DNA of 64,000 bases from Candidatus Latescibacterota bacterium (GTDB lineage: Bacteria > JAAXHH01): positions 2,478,543 through 2,542,542 of the forward strand of contig JAJEAN010000007.1 of NCBI GenBank assembly GCA_022822725.1, given 5' to 3'. The notes below the pieces were generated by a model that worked only from the letters and a program-made list of their open reading frames with translations, made no database searches and was not told the DNA's origin. Below are positions 33,694 through 41,456 of this stretch, piece by piece. Every line of letters starts with the position of its first letter. The stretch's first letter is position 1. The position numbers were made by a program, and so were the translations under genes.

Positions 33694-33918
33694 GACGACA
33701 CTCCCCTGTTTCGAGCAGGCATGATCACGGTGTTCGAAAAGGTATGCGGAACGCTTGACTGTGGCCGATAGAAAGGCTTTCTTGTCCCAGAATCACCGGC
33801 GGGCCGGACTGTCGGCAGACGACGTGGAGTTCCGGTTCTCGGTGGTGCTGCAAGTTCAGATAATTCGGAATATAGATGGTCCCACCTGCCCGTCAACAGG
33901 ATTTTCCACAGGGCGTCC

Positions 33919-35148
33919 ATGTTCGACCGGCTCGGCTCACGCTGGAAAGCGGCCCGCCTGCTTTCCATCCCCGATTTCCGCAAGCTCTGGATATCCAGCA
34001 GCATCTGGTGGCAGACGCGCTGGATGGACGAACTGATCGTCGGCTGGGTCGTGCTGGAACTGACCGACTCGGCCGGCATGGTGGCGCTGGTCAGCTTCTG
34101 CCGCATGGCGCCGTTCATGCTCTTCGGCCCCTTCTTCAGCACGGTGGTCCGGTACCTGAGCTACCGCCGGCTGATCGTCAACGCCCAGTTCATCAACTGC
34201 TTCGTCAACGGCCTCTTCTGGATCCTCGCCCTGCTCGGCCACCTGGCCTTCTGGCACGTCGTCCTCGGATCCGTGCTGATCGGCCTGGGCAGCGCCTACG
34301 ACTGGTCCTGCCGCCGGGCGCTCATCCCGGACCTGGTGGGCAAGGACCGGACGACGGACGCCATGGTGCTGGAGACGGTGCCCCAGAACATCTCCCGGCT
34401 GATCGGGCCGCTCATGAGCGGCGTCCTGCTCGAGTTTGCCGGGACGACGGGCGGCTTCCTGGCCCTCTTCCTCCTGCAGGCCGTCCAGATCGTCGTGATC
34501 GTCCGGCTCTCCGCCGATACGGACCGGAAGGGCCGGAAGCAGGGCCGGCTCGGTCCCTGGAAAGATCTGCTCCTCGGCTTCCGGTACGCCCGCCGCCATC
34601 CCAGGATCTCAGGCGTGCTGATCATCACTTTCATCATGAACGCCTTCGCCTTCTCCTACCAGGTGCTGTTGCCCGTCTTCGTCCGGGACGTCCTCTTCCT
34701 GGGGCCTCTGGAACTGGGCATCCTCGGCGCGGGCACCGGCGTCGGGTCCATCCTCGGCATCGCCCTCATCGACCGGCTGGGTCAACACTACCGCGACGGC
34801 CTGGTCTTCACCATCAGTTCCCTGGTCAACGCCCTGGCCACGCTGGTCTTCGCCGTCTCGACGTCCTTCCCGCTCTCGCTCATCATGCTGGTCCTGGTGG
34901 GCGTCGGGCAGACCGGGTTCGGCGTCATGCAGTCCTCCATCGTCCTCCGCACCTCCAGCGACGCCATGCGGTCCCGGGTCATGGGCCTGCTCGTACTCGC
35001 CATCGGCGGCGGGCCGCCCGGCCGCCTGCTCGTCGGCGGACTGGCCGCGGTCGCGGGCGCGCCCCTGGCCCTCACGATTTGCGGCGGGATCGCCAGCCTG
35101 GGGGTGGTCGGCGTGCTGTGGAGGGTGGGCGGGTTGCGGAAGGATTAG
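33919..35148 (+). CDS. Major facilitator superfamily transporter
   Basis: The 409-residue membrane protein has about 12 hydrophobic segments in two halves, with a central charged loop (TDRKGRKQGRLGPWKDLLLG). It resembles the MFS_3 / enterobactin-exporter type. An early WISSSIWWQTRWMDELIVGWVVLELTDSAGMVALV is the first helix pair. The substrate is unknown. It is divergent from the PIG-L operon. Confidence 0.88.
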   Translation: MFDRLGSRWKAARLLSIPDFRKLWISSSIWWQTRWMDELIVGWVVLELTDSAGMVALVSFCRMAPFMLFGPFFSTVVRYLSYRRLIVNAQFINCFVNGLFWILALLGHLAFWHVVLGSVLIGLGSAYDWSCRRALIPDLVGKDRTTDAMVLETVPQNISRLIGPLMSGVLLEFAGTTGGFLALFLLQAVQIVVIVRLSADTDRKGRKQGRLGPWKDLLLGFRYARRHPRISGVLIITFIMNAFAFSYQVLLPVFVRDVLFLGPLELGILGAGTGVGSILGIALIDRLGQHYRDGLVFTISSLVNALATLVFAVSTSFPLSLIMLVLVGVGQTGFGVMQSSIVLRTSSDAMRSRVMGLLVLAIGGGPPGRLLVGGLAAVAGAPLALTICGGIASLGVVGVLWRVGGLRKD

Positions 35149-35172
35149 GGGATGGGGACGGGAACCGGCCCA

Positions 35173-35258
35173 GGCTCGCTTACCGCAGCAGACCGGAGAT
35201 AACCGACAGCAGTGGTGTTCCGGTTCGTGCGGCCGGCCTGACGGCTCGCCTACCGCAG
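35173..35258. repeat. Direct repeat spanning the enolase-family gene stop
   Basis: GGCTCGC(C/T)TACCGCAGC occurs at 35243-35259 and again from 35173, 70 bp apart. The copy at 35243 includes the stop of the minus-strand enolase-superfamily gene; the other lies downstream in the spacer. Confidence 0.5.
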
Positions 35259-36632
35259 CCAGCCCATGCGGTCCTTGCGCCAGCCCAGACGGTCGAGATG
35301 GTTCGACCGGATCGCCTCGATATGGCGGGTGTGCAGGGTCTGCTTCTCTTCCGTCCACCGGAACTCGTCCAGCAGGCCGTGGTCCAGCTCCACGCCCAGT
35401 CCGGGTCCCTCCGGAACACGCAGGCACCCGTCCTCGCAGGGCATCTTGCCGCCCTTTATGACGTCGCCGAACCACTGGTTGTAATGGGCGTCCAGTCCGT
35501 GGAGCGACATGGGCATGGTCCCGTTCCCGTGCACGATGTGGTAGGGTATGGCGTAGGGAAAGGCGAAGGCGGCGGCGTGGAGGCGGATGGCCGTGCCCGG
35601 ACCCAGTTCGTAGGCGCTGTGCATGCCCAGTTCCATGCCCATGAACCGGGCGGTGTCGTAGTACCGCTTGAGGGCCAGCGGCCCCGCGTAGGCGTCCGGT
35701 GCGGACACGTCGGCAGGCACGTGCCGGCGCATGACGTCCACGTCCAGCGGCTGGTCCAGCGTCTCGTCGCCGTAGCGGCCGGAAACATGGGCGCCGTAGA
35801 GACGGGGCGCCGCGTCCCGCCGGAGCGGCGGCAGCCAGGCATGGGAGGATATGGGGATGCTGCTCATGAGACGCAGCCGGTGGCCGGCGCGGAAGATGTT
35901 CTCGAACCGGCCGCCTACGGGTTCCTCGATCCACTCGATCCGGCAGTCCTCCACCCCCTGCATGAACCGCAGGGCTTCGCTCTCGCTCCACGACGCGTGG
36001 GGATCGACGCGGATATCCACGTCGAAGCCGGCCTCGTCTCGGATGTTGTGAATGAGCTCGACGTAACGGTGGGGCTCGAAATCGCACATGGACAGCTTGA
36101 TGATCCGGAAGGTCTCGTCCTCCATGAGCGACTTCACGTGCCGCGGATAGGTGTCGAAGGTCACCTCGTTCTCGCCGTTCACGTCGGGGAAGCGGCACCA
36201 GGTGTACGCCGCGATGGGGATCTTCGTGACCACGGGCGTTTCGAGATCGAAGACCTCGCGCAGATATTGGTAAAGGGGTTTGTCCGCGACCTTGCCGGCC
36301 AGGTCCCAGTAGGCGAGACCAAGCAGCCCCCGTATTTCGGGATCGAAAGGATTTTTACCCAGGACCCGGGAACGCAGCGCGTCGGCCTCGCTGGACAAAC
36401 CTTCGGCTACGCCCACCAGGCCCTGGTCTGTATCGAATTCGGCGAATGAGAACCCCTCGGCGGACCCGTCCCACCGCTTGGTCCCGCGCCAGGGCATGAT
36501 TACCCGCCAGGTGCGAACGTCCGTGATTTTCAGCCCGGCCGCGCGCCCGCTCGCGTTGATGTAGCCCTGGCGGGCCTTGATGTCCGCCACGTTCTCGCGG
36601 TCGAAAGCGGCGATGGCATCCACGTCATACAT
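35250..36632 (-). CDS. Enolase-superfamily (mandelate racemase/muconate lactonizing) enzyme
   Basis: The 460-residue protein has the capping domain (ITDVRTWRVIMPWRGTKRWDG) and modified TIM barrel of the superfamily. Metal-ligand candidates are Asp in DIRVDPHASWSE and Glu in IEWIEEPVGG. The usual KxK catalytic pair is only KLS (IIKLSMCDF), so the chemistry may differ from mandelate racemase. Sugar-acid dehydratase activity is plausible. The ATG at 36632 follows GGAG at 8 bp; an ATG at 36650 is also in frame and lies in a 16-bp repeat. Confidence 0.8.
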   Translation of the reverse strand: MYDVDAIAAFDRENVADIKARQGYINASGRAAGLKITDVRTWRVIMPWRGTKRWDGSAEGFSFAEFDTDQGLVGVAEGLSSEADALRSRVLGKNPFDPEIRGLLGLAYWDLAGKVADKPLYQYLREVFDLETPVVTKIPIAAYTWCRFPDVNGENEVTFDTYPRHVKSLMEDETFRIIKLSMCDFEPHRYVELIHNIRDEAGFDVDIRVDPHASWSESEALRFMQGVEDCRIEWIEEPVGGRFENIFRAGHRLRLMSSIPISSHAWLPPLRRDAAPRLYGAHVSGRYGDETLDQPLDVDVMRRHVPADVSAPDAYAGPLALKRYYDTARFMGMELGMHSAYELGPGTAIRLHAAAFAFPYAIPYHIVHGNGTMPMSLHGLDAHYNQWFGDVIKGGKMPCEDGCLRVPEGPGLGVELDHGLLDEFRWTEEKQTLHTRHIEAIRSNHLDRLGWRKDRMGWLR

Positions 36633-36647
36633 GGCGGGTTCTCCGTT

Positions 36648-36711
36648 CATCGGCCGGTCACATCATCGGTCGCTCACTTCATCGGCCGGTCACTTCATCG
36701 GCCGGTCACTT
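36648..36711. repeat. Four 16-bp tandem repeats filling the vapC-to-enolase gene spacer
   Basis: Units CATCGGCCGGTCACTT (plus strand) at 36648-36663, 36664-36679, 36680-36695 and 36696-36711, with a few changes in the first two. The array runs from the alternative ATG of the enolase-family gene to the vapC stop codon (36706-36708), so it makes up the whole spacer. Confidence 0.85.
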
Positions 36712-37110
36712 CTCATATGGATTCAGCGTTTCGACACCGAGCCGGTCGTAGGATTCAGGATCCCCGGTGACCACGGTCAGCCGGTGCACCACGGCCGTCG
36801 CGGCAATCATGGCGTCGGTCATGCGGACGTCCCACCGGCGGTAAAGGAGCCGTCCCCAGACACGGAAGACTACCGGATCCATGGGAAGGACGCGTTGGGA
36901 ATCCACCAGCTTGCCCATCCAGGACTCCAGCTCCGCCGCCCGGGAAGCATCCCGGGCCCGGGCGAACTCGATGCCCGTCTGGATCTCGCCCACGGTTACG
37001 GCCGAAAGGTAGACCTGGTCGGGGGCCAGTCCCAAAAACCACTCCAGCGCATCCTGGTGCGGCTTTCTCCTGCGCAGTTCCGATACGAAGTCGGTATCCA
37101 GGAGATACAT
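36706..37110 (-). CDS. vapC: PIN-domain ribonuclease toxin (VapC-like)
   Basis: The 134-residue PIN domain is a Mg-dependent endoribonuclease fold. The acidic residues are in place: Asp5 (and Asp7) in LLDTD, Glu42 in VGEIQTG and Asp99 in RMTDAMIAATA. It lies 3 bp after a Phd/YefM-type antitoxin gene on the same strand, the standard toxin-antitoxin order. The cellular RNA target cannot be read from sequence. The last codon and stop lie in a 16-bp tandem repeat. Confidence 0.92.
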   Translation of the reverse strand: MYLLDTDFVSELRRRKPHQDALEWFLGLAPDQVYLSAVTVGEIQTGIEFARARDASRAAELESWMGKLVDSQRVLPMDPVVFRVWGRLLYRRWDVRMTDAMIAATAVVHRLTVVTGDPESYDRLGVETLNPYEK

Positions 37111-37113
37111 GGA

Positions 37114-37410
37114 TCATTCCGGGTTTGCCGGGTCTGCCGGGTTTGCCGGGTTTGCCGGGTTTGCCGCCCCGCGCGATCTTCGCCGTTCCCGCAACGGCGT
37201 CAGGGACTCGGTGCGCGCTTCCGGCGACAGCAGCAGTTCCTTCAGGCCGAGCCGGGCCGACCGCTCCATCCGTTCCCACGTTTCGATGGAAACCAGGACG
37301 GCCGTTTTCACGCCCCGCTTGGTCACGACCTGAGGACCTTCCTCCCGGCTCGTTTCGAGGAGTTCGCTGAACTTCGCCTTCGCTTCCTGGACCTGCCATT
37401 CCCTGCCCAT
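37114..37410 (-). CDS. Phd/YefM-family antitoxin
   Basis: The 98-residue protein opens with the family pattern WQVQEAKAKFSELLETSREEGPQVVTKRGVKTAVLVSIETWERM, the DNA-binding Phd fold. The middle would bind and block the VapC toxin. The C-terminus is an unusual Asn-Pro-Ala run encoded by five 9-bp repeats. Such antitoxins normally bind palindromes at their own promoter; two adjacent palindromes are seen upstream at 37466-37489. No good Shine-Dalgarno precedes the ATG. Confidence 0.92.
   Translation of the reverse strand: MGREWQVQEAKAKFSELLETSREEGPQVVTKRGVKTAVLVSIETWERMERSARLGLKELLLSPEARTESLTPLRERRRSRGAANPANPANPADPANPE
37121..37165. repeat. Five 9-bp repeats at the antitoxin 3' end
   Basis: Units GGG(T)TTGCC-type (GGGTTTGCC with one GGGTCTGCC) run in phase at 37121-37165. 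On the minus strand they encode the NPA/DPA tail of the antitoxin and stop one codon short of its stop codon. Confidence 0.85.
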
Positions 37411-37465
37411 GATACAATAGCCCGAACGAAGATCGACGTTCCCATCTGGATCGAAGAACGATAAC

Positions 37466-37489
37466 CTGACTAGTCAGATAACTAGTTAT
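37466..37489. promoter_or_regulatory. Twin palindromic operator of the toxin-antitoxin operon
   Basis: Two perfect 12-bp palindromes abut: CTGACTAGTCAG (37466-37477) and ATAACTAGTTAT (37478-37489), both centred on CTAG. They overlap the -10 and spacer of the promoter reading into the antitoxin gene, an arrangement expected for autoregulation by the antitoxin or toxin-antitoxin complex. Confidence 0.7.
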
Positions 37490-37503
37490 TTTAAGAATGT
37501 CAA
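37475..37503 (-). promoter_or_regulatory. Promoter of the toxin-antitoxin operon
   Basis: On the minus strand a perfect TTGACA (37503-37498) is followed after 17 bp by TATCTG (37480-37475). Transcription would begin near 37468, giving a leader of about 58 nt to the antitoxin ATG at 37410. Confidence 0.6.
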
Positions 37504-37662
37504 GGAGAAATCCTAAAACGACCTGACGTGAAGCAGCTAGCCGGGACTGAGCCTGAAAAAGTCTCGAACACGGCCCGCGTGTCCGGCGTTTTGGATTTGA
37601 TGAGGGTGTTGCTTATCTGCTGGAGGTCTTGCTGTATTCGATGAGGTAGTTGCTGGTCCCGT

Positions 37663-37922
37663 TTACTCCAGCGGTGCAATCTTGCCGGGCGGAGTCAGAT
37701 TGCTGGCTCGGTTCCAGGCTTCTCGAAGTTCCGCTTGGTGAAGTGAAGCCCATTCAACTACGAGGTCACGGGCACGAGGAGGCAAGCGTCCATGGAGTAC
37801 TGCCGATTATCTATACCCACCAACGCTTCGTCCCCGCCATATGACGCGTGAAAGTGAGGTGGTCCGTGATCGGCGAAATACATGCGTATGACGATTCCGT
37901 AAAACCGGCAGAATTCAGGCAT
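37663..37922 (-). pseudogene. DUF4160 protein gene broken by a frameshift
   Basis: Reading from ATG 37922 the frame gives MPEFCRFYGIVIRMYFADH…GGDEALVGIDN, the start of the DUF4160 family. Near 37799-37806 the family sequence jumps to another frame and continues VLHGRLPPRARDLVVEW…NLTPPGKIAPLE to a TAA at 37663. One missing base explains both halves; without repair the product would stop after about 60 residues. The start overlaps the DUF2442 stop by 8 bp, the standard order of this gene pair. Sequencing error cannot be excluded. Confidence 0.75.
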
Positions 37923-38199
37923 TCTCAGTCAGCGCTCGCACACCGGGCATGGCTTCTTCGACAGACTTGCCGGTGAGCGTCAAGTACAGCGCATCCGGAC
38001 AAAGTTCAAGGGCATCGTCCCAGGCAATAGCTTCGTGCGGGGCTATATGGACTTCCTCGAAGCGTCCAGGATCATTCCAAACGGCAAACACCCCAATCCC
38101 CGATAGATGGGAAAGATCAACCTCTCCGGCGGACCCATCGGAGTACTCAAGCCAGAGACGGTGTCCTTCAGTGGCTTTCACCCCGGTTGGACGAATCAT
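37915..38199 (-). CDS. DUF2442 domain protein
   Basis: The 94-residue protein matches DUF2442: KATEGHRLWLEYSDGSAGEVDLSHL, FAVWNDPGRFEEVHI and IAWDDALELCPDALYLTLTG. The start ATG follows AAGGAGGG at about 5 bp; an in-frame upstream extension is ignored. DUF2442 and DUF4160 genes are commonly paired, and a toxin-antitoxin-like role has been suggested for such pairs, unproved. Here the DUF4160 partner is frameshifted. It lies beside a VapC/Phd-type pair. Confidence 0.88.
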   Translation of the reverse strand: MIRPTGVKATEGHRLWLEYSDGSAGEVDLSHLSGIGVFAVWNDPGRFEEVHIAPHEAIAWDDALELCPDALYLTLTGKSVEEAMPGVRALTENA

Positions 38200-38457
38200 A
38201 GTTTCCCTCCTTGCTATCTCCGATCCCATCCGCTGGCCATGGAGACCGGAGCACTACTATAGAATGCGCTTCAAAACTGTCTCAGTCAATCCTCTTCGTG
38301 TGAGTTGGCTGGCCCCGAACACCCAGGGACTTAATCCCTTGCACATTCTCATCAGCGTCGTTTAATTCGGTTTTCATGTGCGAGGGTATATCCCGTACAC
38401 GAGAACCACATCTCCTAAAACACATTTCTCAAATTCGATCGTAGTATCGGAATCGGC

Positions 38458-39261
38458 ATGACCACCGGCACAACCTCCCTGGGTGGCAAAGTCGCCGGAC
38501 CGGCGCGGATCCAGGAATGGGTAGATACGTTCAACCGCCAGGGATTCCTTTTCCTGAAGAACGTCCTGCCGCCCGACTGGTGCGACACCCTGCGCGGAGA
38601 CCTGGACTACGGCCTGCGGGAGAACCCGAACGGGCTGAATTCGGTCAGCGAGAACCTGGCGCTGTGCCACCGCATGTTCGAGTTCAGCGAGACGAACCGC
38701 CGCCTCTTCGACCTCGAACCCATCGTCAGCTTCGCCGAGGCGCTGGTGGCCGAGAACTGCCACGTCATCCACAACAACTCCTTCGTGACCCGTCCCGGCG
38801 GGTCCTTCCGGTGGCACCAGGACGACGCGCCCCATTTCCTGGTGACGGACGGAGACCCTCCGGACAACATCCGTCTTCCGGTCCTCTTCTTCACCTGCAA
38901 CTACTATCTCACCGACGTCACCGAACCCGAACACGGCGGCACGGAAGTCATCCCGGGTTCCCACCTCTTCGGCCGTCCCTGTCCCGATTCGCTCGAGGGC
39001 ACCGAGTGGGAGGAGCGGGTCCACTACAATCTCGGCCCGGCGGGCAGCGTCACCATGTTCAACAACCAGGTCTGGCACCGGGGCGGCCCGAACCGGAGCG
39101 ACCGCACGCGGTACATCACGCAGATCACCTACGCGCGGCGCGTCATCGGCCACAAGTACTTCCCCTTCGTCGACTACACCATGCCCGAGCACGTGTACCG
39201 GGACGCCGACCCGCGCCGCAAGCGCCTGCTCGGTTTCCTGGAACACGGCGCGTACGGGTAA
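38458..39261 (+). CDS. Phytanoyl-CoA dioxygenase (PhyH) family protein
   Basis: The 267-residue Fe(II)/2-oxoglutarate dioxygenase has the metal triad H120-x-D122 in RWHQDD and His207 in NQVWHRGGPNRSDRTRY, with a nearby Arg for 2-oxoglutarate. The substrate is unknown; the family hydroxylates many small molecules. Large PhyH expansions are typical of Poribacteria/Latescibacterota-type genomes. It is 30 bp before a TIM-barrel isomerase gene and likely co-transcribed. Confidence 0.9.
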   Translation: MTTGTTSLGGKVAGPARIQEWVDTFNRQGFLFLKNVLPPDWCDTLRGDLDYGLRENPNGLNSVSENLALCHRMFEFSETNRRLFDLEPIVSFAEALVAENCHVIHNNSFVTRPGGSFRWHQDDAPHFLVTDGDPPDNIRLPVLFFTCNYYLTDVTEPEHGGTEVIPGSHLFGRPCPDSLEGTEWEERVHYNLGPAGSVTMFNNQVWHRGGPNRSDRTRYITQITYARRVIGHKYFPFVDYTMPEHVYRDADPRRKRLLGFLEHGAYG

Positions 39262-39291
39262 AGGCCGAATCCGCACAGCAAGGAGTTACAT

Positions 39292-40053
39292 ATGAGCACG
39301 ATCAGGCAGTCCATCTGTTTCGGCTGTTTCAATCGGGGCGGCGTCACACCGGAATCGCTCATCCGGGAGGCGGCCCGTATCGGCTACGCGTCCGTCGAGA
39401 TGCTGCCGGAGGAGCATTGGAACCGGGTGCGCGACGCCGGCATGGACATCGCCATCGTCGTGGGCCATGCTTCCCTGCCCGACGGGCTCAACAAACGGGA
39501 GAACCACGATCGCATCGAGGACGAATTGCTGGCCAACATGGACCAGGCCGTCGAGTACGGCATCCCCGGCCTGATCTGCTTCTCGGGCAACCGGGAGGGC
39601 AAGTCCGACGACGAAGGCCGCGACAACTGCGTCGAGGGCCTGTTGCGCGTCGCGAAGGCCGCCGAAGCCAAGGGCGTGACCCTGTGCATGGAACTGCTCA
39701 ACAGCAAGGTGAACCACCCGGACTACCAGTGCGACTACACGGACTGGGGCGTGTCCGTCTGCGAGGGAGTCGGCTCGCCGCGGGTCAAGCTGCTCTACGA
39801 CATCTACCACATGCAGATCATGGAAGGCGACCTGATCCGGACCATCCGGGACAACATCGACCATATCGGCCACTTCCATACGGCGGGCAACCCGGGCCGG
39901 AACGACCTCGACGAGAACCAGGAGATCTACTACCCGCCCGTGATGCGCGCCATCGCCGAGACCGGTTACACGGGGTTCGTGGGCCACGAGTTCGTGCCCC
40001 TGGGCGACCCGCTGGCCGCGATGCGGGCGGCCTACGATACGTGCAACGTCTGA
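39292..40053 (+). CDS. Hydroxypyruvate isomerase-like TIM-barrel protein
   Basis: The 253-residue protein resembles hydroxypyruvate isomerase and related sugar isomerases: ESLIREAARIGYASVEMLPEEHW, GLICFSGNREG, VTLCMELLNSKVNHPDYQ (metal Glu), VKLLYDIYHMQIMEGD (metal Asp), IGHFHTAGNPGRNDLDENQEI and a last GFVGHEFVPLG. AAGGAG precedes the ATG. The gene marks the left border of the first AT-rich defence island; GC content falls within a few bases of its stop. Confidence 0.88.
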   Translation: MSTIRQSICFGCFNRGGVTPESLIREAARIGYASVEMLPEEHWNRVRDAGMDIAIVVGHASLPDGLNKRENHDRIEDELLANMDQAVEYGIPGLICFSGNREGKSDDEGRDNCVEGLLRVAKAAEAKGVTLCMELLNSKVNHPDYQCDYTDWGVSVCEGVGSPRVKLLYDIYHMQIMEGDLIRTIRDNIDHIGHFHTAGNPGRNDLDENQEIYYPPVMRAIAETGYTGFVGHEFVPLGDPLAAMRAAYDTCNV

Positions 40054-40277
40054 GCGGACTGATCTTTAACTGCAATGTGATGGCAGACCACTGTTTGTGC
40101 TGAAGCATTACTTCAAAGAGTATCTAGCATCGAATCAACGTTGCTTGGGGATTGTCATACTTATTTCTTCGAGCCAATATCCGAAACACTATCTGATTCG
40201 TCCGAGGCTACATCGATTTCTTGGTCAAGGGTTTGGTTTAAACCTCACACCATCATGGATTCGACCTGAGGATTCGT
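40054..40277. other. Left border of defence island 1
   Basis: Base composition falls from GC-rich to AT-rich directly after the isomerase stop. No gene is supported in these 224 bp, and no integrase, tRNA end or obvious flanking direct repeat is visible. The promoter of the three-gene operon must lie here. Confidence 0.4.
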
Positions 40278-41447
40278 ATGCATATGAAACTGAATAGAGA
40301 AGAACGATCACTGAAAACGCAGTTATTGGAGCTATCTGAACGGATGCCTTCTACTCAGAATGCAATCGTGTCAAAAGACCAGATCAGGCAACTTTACACG
40401 GGGAAAAGATTAGCTGTAATGGCATCCATGAACGGTCAATTTGATCGCCATATTGAACTAATACGTAAACATATTGCCAGCCCAAACGAGATTGACCTTA
40501 CAAAAATAAACCCCACCTTAAGTGTTGTTTCTGCAGGAACGTATGAATCCCAACTTTTCAGTGCAGCTTCACTGTTTTGGTCTATTCCGGTAAGTAGAGG
40601 TTTCGGCCGACGTATTCGGTATCTTGTAATAGACAAAAACAACGAGAAGTTGATCGGTATTATTGGCTTAACAGATCCCGTTTTTAACCTTACTCCGCGA
40701 GATGCCTGGATAGGCTGGGATGCCGAAGGACGCATGGAAAGACTTGTTCATACAATGGATGCTTTCGTGTTAGGAGCAATGCCACCGTACAATAAAATAC
40801 TTGGAGGAAAACTAACTGCACTACTAGCTACGTCGAGCGAGGTGATAAAGCACTTCAACAACAAGTACTCGTGCCAAAAAGGTGTAATAAGTACCAAAAG
40901 TAAGAATCCTCGTCTCGTGCTATTGACAACATCCTCAGCACTCGGTCGGTCTTCGATTTACAGTCGACTACGTATTCCTCAAAGTATTGAGTTCATGTCT
41001 GGTGTAGAGAATCATAAAGTTCCATCATGGTATACTAAAGGATATGGGCATTTTCATATTGACGACAAAACATTTAAAAAGCTGCAAAAGGTACTTTTAC
41101 GTCGGAATCATCCATATGCAAGAGGCAACAGATTCGGCGATGGACCAAATTGGCGAATTAGAGTCATACGCCAAGCTTTGGTGGACTTGGGAATACGTGC
41201 AGATCTTCTTAATCATGGTATTCGAAGGCAAATCTATGTTGTACCTCTAGCACGGAACACGCGTGAAATACTCCAAGGCAAAAAAGAACGTCCAAAGTAC
41301 ATATCAAAAACCACCAAACAAATCACCGATTACTGGTTAGAAAGATGGGCAAAGCCTCGAGCAGATCGGTTTTCGGATTGGAGAAGTTGGAGTCTCGATC
41401 ATGTTATCTCTGAACTACAATACCTTCATGACCTTACCAATAGCTAG
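40278..41447 (+). CDS. DruA-like (DUF4338) protein
   Basis: The 389-residue protein matches the DUF4338/DruA family of the Druantia antiphage system in its core: YLVIDKNNEKLIGIIGLTDPVFNLTPRDAWIGWD (about 115-148), a segment usually followed, as here, by RLVHTMDAFVLGAMPPYNKILGGKLTALL. The C-terminal part is rich in basic residues. The biochemical activity of DruA proteins is not established. GAGGA lies five bases before the first ATG. The gene is much AT-richer than its flanks and is followed after 9 bp by the NurA-like and then HerA-like genes. No DruB-E homologue is present. Confidence 0.75.
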   Translation: MHMKLNREERSLKTQLLELSERMPSTQNAIVSKDQIRQLYTGKRLAVMASMNGQFDRHIELIRKHIASPNEIDLTKINPTLSVVSAGTYESQLFSAASLFWSIPVSRGFGRRIRYLVIDKNNEKLIGIIGLTDPVFNLTPRDAWIGWDAEGRMERLVHTMDAFVLGAMPPYNKILGGKLTALLATSSEVIKHFNNKYSCQKGVISTKSKNPRLVLLTTSSALGRSSIYSRLRIPQSIEFMSGVENHKVPSWYTKGYGHFHIDDKTFKKLQKVLLRRNHPYARGNRFGDGPNWRIRVIRQALVDLGIRADLLNHGIRRQIYVVPLARNTREILQGKKERPKYISKTTKQITDYWLERWAKPRADRFSDWRSWSLDHVISELQYLHDLTNS

Positions 41448-41456
41448 AATTAAACC

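Noticed and set aside
33876..36449. 857-codon plus-strand open frame
   Set aside because: It is a shadow of the MFS gene in another frame and of the enolase-family gene on the opposite strand; composition is Arg/Pro/His-rich and unlike a protein family.
40097..40297. 66-codon frame at the left edge of defence island 1
   Set aside because: It runs into the start of the DruA-like gene in another frame and has no ribosome site or recognisable feature.
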